Shown here piece after piece: positions 59,335 to 64,000 of a stretch of 64,000 bases of DNA. Source of the stretch: Sphingomonas suaedae (GTDB lineage: Bacteria; Pseudomonadota; Alphaproteobacteria; Sphingomonadales; Sphingomonadaceae); the NCBI RefSeq assembly GCF_007833215.1, contig NZ_CP042239.1, positions 1,736,001 to 1,800,000 of the forward strand, written 5' to 3'. Position 1 is the first letter of the stretch; every line of letters begins with the position of its first letter. Made by a program: the position numbers and the translations under genes. Under the pieces are notes generated by a model. That model was not told where the DNA came from, searched no databases, and worked only from the letters and a program-made list of their open reading frames with translations.

Positions 59335-60024
59335 ATGAAACGATTCTGGAAGGACGTCGCGCTGGTTCCGGCGCAGGGCGGGCATGATCTGCAACTCGAC
59401 GGGCGCCCGGTACGGACCCCCGGCCGCGCGCCGCTGACGCTGCCCAGCCCCGCGCTCGCCGAGGCGGTGGCGGAGGAGTGGCGCGCGGTGGGCGAGACGA
59501 TCGATCCGCGGGCGATGCCACTCACCGGCCTCGCCAATGCGGCGATCGACCGGATCGCGCCCGATCCGCACGCCTTCGCCGCAGGCCTTTCCAAATATGG
59601 CGAGAGCGACCTGCTCTGCTATCGCGCGGAGCATCCGCTGGAACTGCAATTGCGCCAGGCGGCGAGCTGGGACCCGTTGCTCGCCTGGGCGAAGGATCGG
59701 CACGGCGCCGAATTGAAGGCGACCAGCGGCATCGTCCATGTGGCGCAATCGCCGGAGGCGATCGACCGTCTCGCGACCGCCGTCGCATCGCGTGCGCCGT
59801 TCGAGCTGGCGGGCCTGTCGCCCCTCGTAACGATCACCGGCTCGCTGGTCGTTGCGCTGGCCCTGCTCGACCGCGCAGCCGATCCCGAGGATGTCTGGTC
59901 CGCCGCCAATCTCGACGAGGACTGGCAGGTCGAGCATTGGGGCGAAGACGAACTCGCCCGCGCGGCCCGTGCCGCCCGCCGCGCCGACTATGACGCGGCG
60001 GTCCGGTTCCTGTCGTTGCTCTAG
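59335..60024 (+). CDS. ATP12-family F1-ATPase assembly chaperone
   Basis: 229 residues. Beginning MKRFWKDVALVP, with DGRPVRTPGR, EEWRAVGETIDPRAMPLTGLAN and YGESDLLCYRAEHP, all typical of ATP12, which assists assembly of the alpha subunit into F1. Alphaproteobacteria retain it as in mitochondria. Last gene of the overlapping run; repeats follow. Confidence 0.9.
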   Translation: MKRFWKDVALVPAQGGHDLQLDGRPVRTPGRAPLTLPSPALAEAVAEEWRAVGETIDPRAMPLTGLANAAIDRIAPDPHAFAAGLSKYGESDLLCYRAEHPLELQLRQAASWDPLLAWAKDRHGAELKATSGIVHVAQSPEAIDRLATAVASRAPFELAGLSPLVTITGSLVVALALLDRAADPEDVWSAANLDEDWQVEHWGEDELARAARAARRADYDAAVRFLSLL

Positions 60025-60049
60025 AACGGCATGACCCAAAGGGGATCTT

Positions 60050-60253
60050 CATTGCAAGCGCAGCGAAGCCACCAAGGGGGTCACGGGACGCACTGGGTTG
60101 CTTCGCTGCGCTCGCAACGACTGCTAGGTTAAGCTGACGTCATCGGAGTTCAGGCCGTCCCCCGGGCGAAGGCCGGGGTCCGGTTCCGAGAGGACTAAAG
60201 CGCGGGCCGACGTCTGTATCGCATCGGTACTGGGCCCCGGCCTTCGCCGGGGA
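60050..60253. repeat. Two consecutive inverted repeat pairs
   Basis: Pair 1: CATTGCAAGCGCAGCGAAGC (from 60050) against its near-complement ending at 60120. Pair 2: arms with core CCCCGG-GCGAAGGCCGGGG from about 60158 and its complement ending at about 60253. Both lie in the 244-bp convergent gap between ATP12 and the next gene. Confidence 0.65.
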
Positions 60254-60268
60254 ACAGGGAGTTGCCGG

Positions 60269-60847
60269 TCAGATCGTCGAGTCCGGTTCGCCCGGTGCCA
60301 TGCGCCCCTTCGGCAGCATCCAGGCGATCGCTGCCCCCGCCGCCAGCCACCCGGCAATCTCGCTGATCCACAGATAGACGAAATAGCCCGTCGGCGCGTG
60401 GTTGAAGATCGGCTGGCCCAGCTGGCTGTAGGCGGTGATCGCCACGGCGAACAGGCCGACCGCGGTGAGCCGCTGTGCAAAGGACATGCCGCCGGTCACC
60501 CGGCTGAGCGCGAACGCCAGCACCAGCGCGCAGACGATGCTCAGGATCAGCCCGCCGACCAGCGACCCGGTATCGGGCAGTGCATAGCCATTGGTGTTGA
60601 ACAGGACGAGCGCGATCGGTCCCTCGCCATAAGCCTGGGTGCCGAGCGGCGTTCCGGGCCAGGGGATCGGATAGGCGCCGCTTCCGTTCGGCCCCAGATG
60701 CTGGGCCAGCACGGACTGGATCGCGACGCTGGCGCTGTCGCCTGCATTGCTGGTCGCCAGCATAGATAGCGGCGTGCCCCAGAAGATGAACCCGACGACC
60801 CACATCGCGATCCCGCCAAGCAGGCCGCCCATCAATATTCTCGGCAT
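60269..60847 (-). CDS. Hypothetical membrane protein
   Basis: 192 residues with about four hydrophobic segments, starting MPRILMGGLLGGIAMWVVGF. A Pro/Gly-rich periplasmic loop (NGSGAYPIPWPGTPLG) separates the first two. No motif identified. It lies downstream of gmk on the same strand. Confidence 0.65.
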   Translation of the reverse strand: MPRILMGGLLGGIAMWVVGFIFWGTPLSMLATSNAGDSASVAIQSVLAQHLGPNGSGAYPIPWPGTPLGTQAYGEGPIALVLFNTNGYALPDTGSLVGGLILSIVCALVLAFALSRVTGGMSFAQRLTAVGLFAVAITAYSQLGQPIFNHAPTGYFVYLWISEIAGWLAAGAAIAWMLPKGRMAPGEPDSTI

Positions 60848-60921
60848 TTCGGCTCTCCCTTGTTTCGGCGCCAGCCTAACGCGTTACGGGAGCGGTGGCG
60901 AAGGGCAAATTGCCTATCGGG

Positions 60922-61605
60922 TCATCGGGTGGCGAGACCCATTTCGATCGCCTCTTCCTGCCGCTCGCGCACGAATCCGATCAGGCCGGGCTTGCGCGAG
61001 CGCTTCTCGCGTTCGGCCTTCAGGATCGTGTGAACCTTCTCGAAACACGCGTCGAGATCGTCGTTGACGACGACATAGTCATAGCCGTCCCAGTGCGACA
61101 GCTCGCGCTCCGCGCGCTTCATGCGATACTGGATCACGTCCTCGCTGTCGGTCGCGCGATCGCGCAGGCGCTTTTCCAACTCGGCCAGCGACGGCGGCAC
61201 GATGAACACGCGCACGACATCGCCGCCCTCGAGCTGGAACAGCTGTTGCGCGCCCTGCCAGTCGACGTCGAACAATACGTCCTGCCCGGCGGCGAGCATC
61301 TTCTTCACCGGCTCGCGCGGGGTGCCGTAGCGATAGTTGAAGACGTGCGCCCATTCGAGAAATTCGTGGCGCGCGGCCAATTCCTTGAATTTCTCGGTCG
61401 TCACGAAATGATATTCGCGGCCGTCCTCTTCGCCCTCACGCATCGGGCGCGTGGTCGCGGAGACCGATACGCCCATGCCCGGCTCGCGCTCGAGCAACTT
61501 GCGCGCGATGGTGGACTTGCCCGCGCCCGAGGGGGAAGACAGGACGAAGAGCACGCCCCTGCGGTCGAATTCGAATTTGGAATCGCGATGCGCCATGCGC
61601 GCCAT
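60922..61605 (-). CDS. gmk: Guanylate kinase
   Basis: About 227 residues. Walker A is FVLSSPSGAGKST; the GMP-binding TTRPMREGEEDGREYHFV and DVLFDVDWQGAQQL follow. It phosphorylates GMP to GDP. Start ATG 61605 or 61596. A very stable 34-bp inverted repeat lies just upstream. Confidence 0.93.
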   Translation of the reverse strand: MARMAHRDSKFEFDRRGVLFVLSSPSGAGKSTIARKLLEREPGMGVSVSATTRPMREGEEDGREYHFVTTEKFKELAARHEFLEWAHVFNYRYGTPREPVKKMLAAGQDVLFDVDWQGAQQLFQLEGGDVVRVFIVPPSLAELEKRLRDRATDSEDVIQYRMKRAERELSHWDGYDYVVVNDDLDACFEKVHTILKAEREKRSRKPGLIGFVRERQEEAIEMGLATR

Positions 61606-61673
61606 TGGCGCGGAGGCAGGCGTCACGTCAAGCGCGGGCGCTTTTTTCCGACCCGGCGCGGCCGGATCGGTTG

Positions 61674-61758
61674 CGGCACCAGCCCGCTCCCCCGCCCGGC
61701 CACCCATCGGCAGGATATTCTGAAATGGGTGGCCGGGCGGGGGAGCGGGCTGGTGCCG
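61674..61758. repeat. Perfect 34-bp inverted repeat (hairpin) between small membrane genes and gmk
   Basis: CGGCACCAGCCCGCTCCCCC and the rest of a 34-bp arm (61674-61707) are exactly complementary to 61725-61758. The 17-base loop is CGGCAGGATATTCTGAA. It lies 19 bp beyond the stop of the 63-residue gene and 68 bp before the gmk start. No T-tract follows on the minus strand. Confidence 0.85.
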
Positions 61759-61776
61759 TTTCGCCGGAAGGCGAAC

Positions 61777-61968
61777 TCAATAGCGGCGGCGGCGACCAGT
61801 AAGCAGCGACCACAGCAGGATCGCTCCGCCGATCACCCAGCCGAACGGGCCCATGCGGGTCAGCGCACGCTGGCCCATCGCCCCGATGATCGCCCCCTTC
61901 ATCCCGTCACGCCCGTCGCGCCGATCGATGGCGCGGCCGAGCAGAGCGGCGAAGAGGGTACGGATCAT
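61777..61968 (-). CDS. Small membrane protein (63 aa)
   Basis: MIRTLFAALLGRAIDRRDG opens this product; a second hydrophobic segment (FGWVIGGAILLWSLLTG) ends in RRRRY. The start overlaps the preceding small gene by 4 bp. Third gene of a coupled cluster of three tiny membrane proteins. Function unknown. Confidence 0.65.
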   Translation of the reverse strand: MIRTLFAALLGRAIDRRDGRDGMKGAIIGAMGQRALTRMGPFGWVIGGAILLWSLLTGRRRRY

Positions 61969-62162
61969 GCCGCGCGCGCCTTCCAGCGGCGCGAGAGATA
62001 GCGCGCGCCGAGCGCGAAGGTCCCGATGACGATCGCGGCGGGGACGACGGTCTTCGCCACCTTCCACGTCGCGACACCGGCGAGCGCGCCGAGCGTGCCG
62101 CCCTCGCCATCGCTCTCATCGATCTTCTGGCCGATATAGCCTGCCACGAGTTCGCCGATCAT
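61965..62162 (-). CDS. Small membrane protein (65 aa)
   Basis: Contains a glycine-rich N-terminal half with acidic residues (MIGELVAGYIGQKIDESDGE) and one membrane helix (VPAAIVIGTFALGARYL) with a basic end. ATGA overlaps with both neighbours. Middle gene of the tiny-protein cluster. Function unknown. Confidence 0.65.
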   Translation of the reverse strand: MIGELVAGYIGQKIDESDGEGGTLGALAGVATWKVAKTVVPAAIVIGTFALGARYLSRRWKARAA

Positions 62163-62293
62163 CGTCCGAATTCCTTGTTGCCGGTGGCGAAATCGAAGAC
62201 TTCGCCGATGCCGCGCAGCCCCGTCCAGAAGGCTGCGCCCGCGAATGCCGCTGCAATGCCGCCGAGCAGCGCCCCGATAACCGATGCGTCCAT
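62159..62293 (-). CDS. Tiny membrane protein (44 aa)
   Basis: MDASVIGALLGGIAAAFAGA forms one glycine/alanine-rich membrane helix, followed by FWTGLRGIGEVFDFATGN. GGAGG lies seven bases before its ATG, a strong ribosome site, and its stop overlaps the next ATG by 4 bp. Short enough to be missed by standard gene callers. First gene of the three-gene cluster. Confidence 0.6.
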   Translation of the reverse strand: MDASVIGALLGGIAAAFAGAAFWTGLRGIGEVFDFATGNKEFGR

Positions 62294-62357
62294 TAACCAA
62301 CCTCCGCTTCGAGGTGGAAAAGCGCGAACGCTCAACCGGTTCCATCGCGGCGCGCGA

Positions 62358-63743
<1,386 letters not shown>

Positions 63744-63750
63744 GCAGCCT

Positions 63751-63780
63751 CCATCATCCCCGCCAAAGCTGGGGTGCGAG
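63751..63780. repeat. Single REP-like unit between fumC and sspB
   Basis: CCATCATCCCCGCCAAAGCT followed by GGGGTGCGAG contains a CCCC/GGGG stem. It resembles the left half of the 33721 repeat. Confidence 0.4.
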
Positions 63781-63796
63781 CGCTGCGACGCAACCC

Positions 63797-64000
63797 TTAT
63801 TTCTTGCGCTTGAAGTCCACCGCGACGACGTTCGACCCATCCTCGACCGGGGCGGCGACGGGGGGTTCGTCGTTTTCCGCCTCGTCATGCGGCTCGGGGC
63901 CGTCGGGGTCTTCGGCGGCCTGGAAGCGCAGCTCGAAATTGACCGCAGGGTCGTGGAATCCGGTGATTGCGGCGAAGGGAATCACCAGCAGCGACGGGAT
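63797..64000 (-). CDS. sspB: SspB family protein, C-terminal part (cut by window edge)
   Basis: The last 67 codons of a gene running off the right edge. The segment [20 protein letters not shown] matches the end of the folded domain of alphaproteobacterial SspB, the adaptor that delivers ssrA-tagged and other substrates to ClpXP. The acidic linker ([14 protein letters not shown]) and the terminal [11 protein letters not shown] match the flexible tail and ClpX-binding (XB-like) motif. It lies upstream of fumC on the same strand. Confidence 0.8.
   Translation of the reverse strand: MPSLLVIPFAAITGFHDPAVNFELRFQAAEDPDGPEPHDEAENDEPPVAAPVEDGSNVVAVDFKRKK

Overview
The window is ordinary chromosomal DNA of a high-GC alphaproteobacterium, most probably a Sphingomonas-type organism (Sphingomonadaceae). 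The inference rests on gene content and arrangement: a methionine synthase split into two proteins behind metF and an ArsR/methyltransferase fusion regulator, a yqiJ-flotillin pair, a UrcA-family protein, an alpha-type SspB beside fumC, DUF1192 divergent from a PIG3-type quinone oxidoreductase, and many palindromic REP-like intergenic repeats. No rRNA, tRNA, CRISPR array, prophage or classical insertion sequence was recognised.

Layout. 1-3.85 kb: 5' part of alr (cut by the window edge), an MHS-type MFS transporter, and a COG2509 FAD protein. 3.9-8.1 kb: an SLC13/TrkA-C permease, then an arsenic operon arsR-arsI-arsC-acr3. 8.1-9.4 kb: an unrecognised pair, a small protein plus an exported barrel-like protein. 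9.5-15.3 kb (minus): the methionine-cycle operon (ArsR-methyltransferase regulator, metF, metH Hcy module, metH remainder), with a 20-bp perfect palindrome at its head. 15.5-21.5 kb (minus): glycosyltransferase, LpxH-like phosphoesterase, GST, flotillin, YqiJ, quinone oxidoreductase. 21.6-30.1 kb: DUF1192, clpA, a rhomboid protease, UrcA protein, a membrane diguanylate cyclase, an acyl-CoA ligase. 30.1-34.6 kb: a repeat cluster with an AT-richer orphan gene, an aldehyde dehydrogenase, xseB-ispA, a GIY-YIG gene enclosed by perfect inverted repeats, and coaD.

34.9-43.4 kb: cyclophilin, queA, EF-hand protein, CDF transporter, HAD hydrolase, cupin, tgt, M16 protease; queA and tgt are two steps of queuosine synthesis. 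43.5-50.7 kb: cell-wall hydrolase, small envelope proteins, phosphomannose isomerase, bamD, recN, a lipoprotein. 50.8-60.0 kb: DUF885 peptidase-like protein, an acyltransferase / membrane protein / HTH cassette, then a tightly overlapping run (APC permease, exported methyltransferase, crcB, RluA synthase, HAD, small membrane protein, ATP12). 60.3-64 kb (minus): membrane protein, gmk, three overlapping tiny membrane proteins, fumC, and the end of sspB.

The least ordinary items are the GIY-YIG gene inside 32-bp perfect (38-bp near-perfect) terminal inverted repeats at 33715-34121; two copies, in opposite orientation, of a 111-bp element at 13308-13418 and 30311-30421; a perfect 34-bp hairpin at 61674-61758 beside a cluster of 44-, 65- and 63-residue membrane proteins; and an exported EF-hand protein whose signal peptide can be read only from a non-ATG start overlapping the queA stop codon. 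Functions are read from motifs and families by eye; no database search was run.
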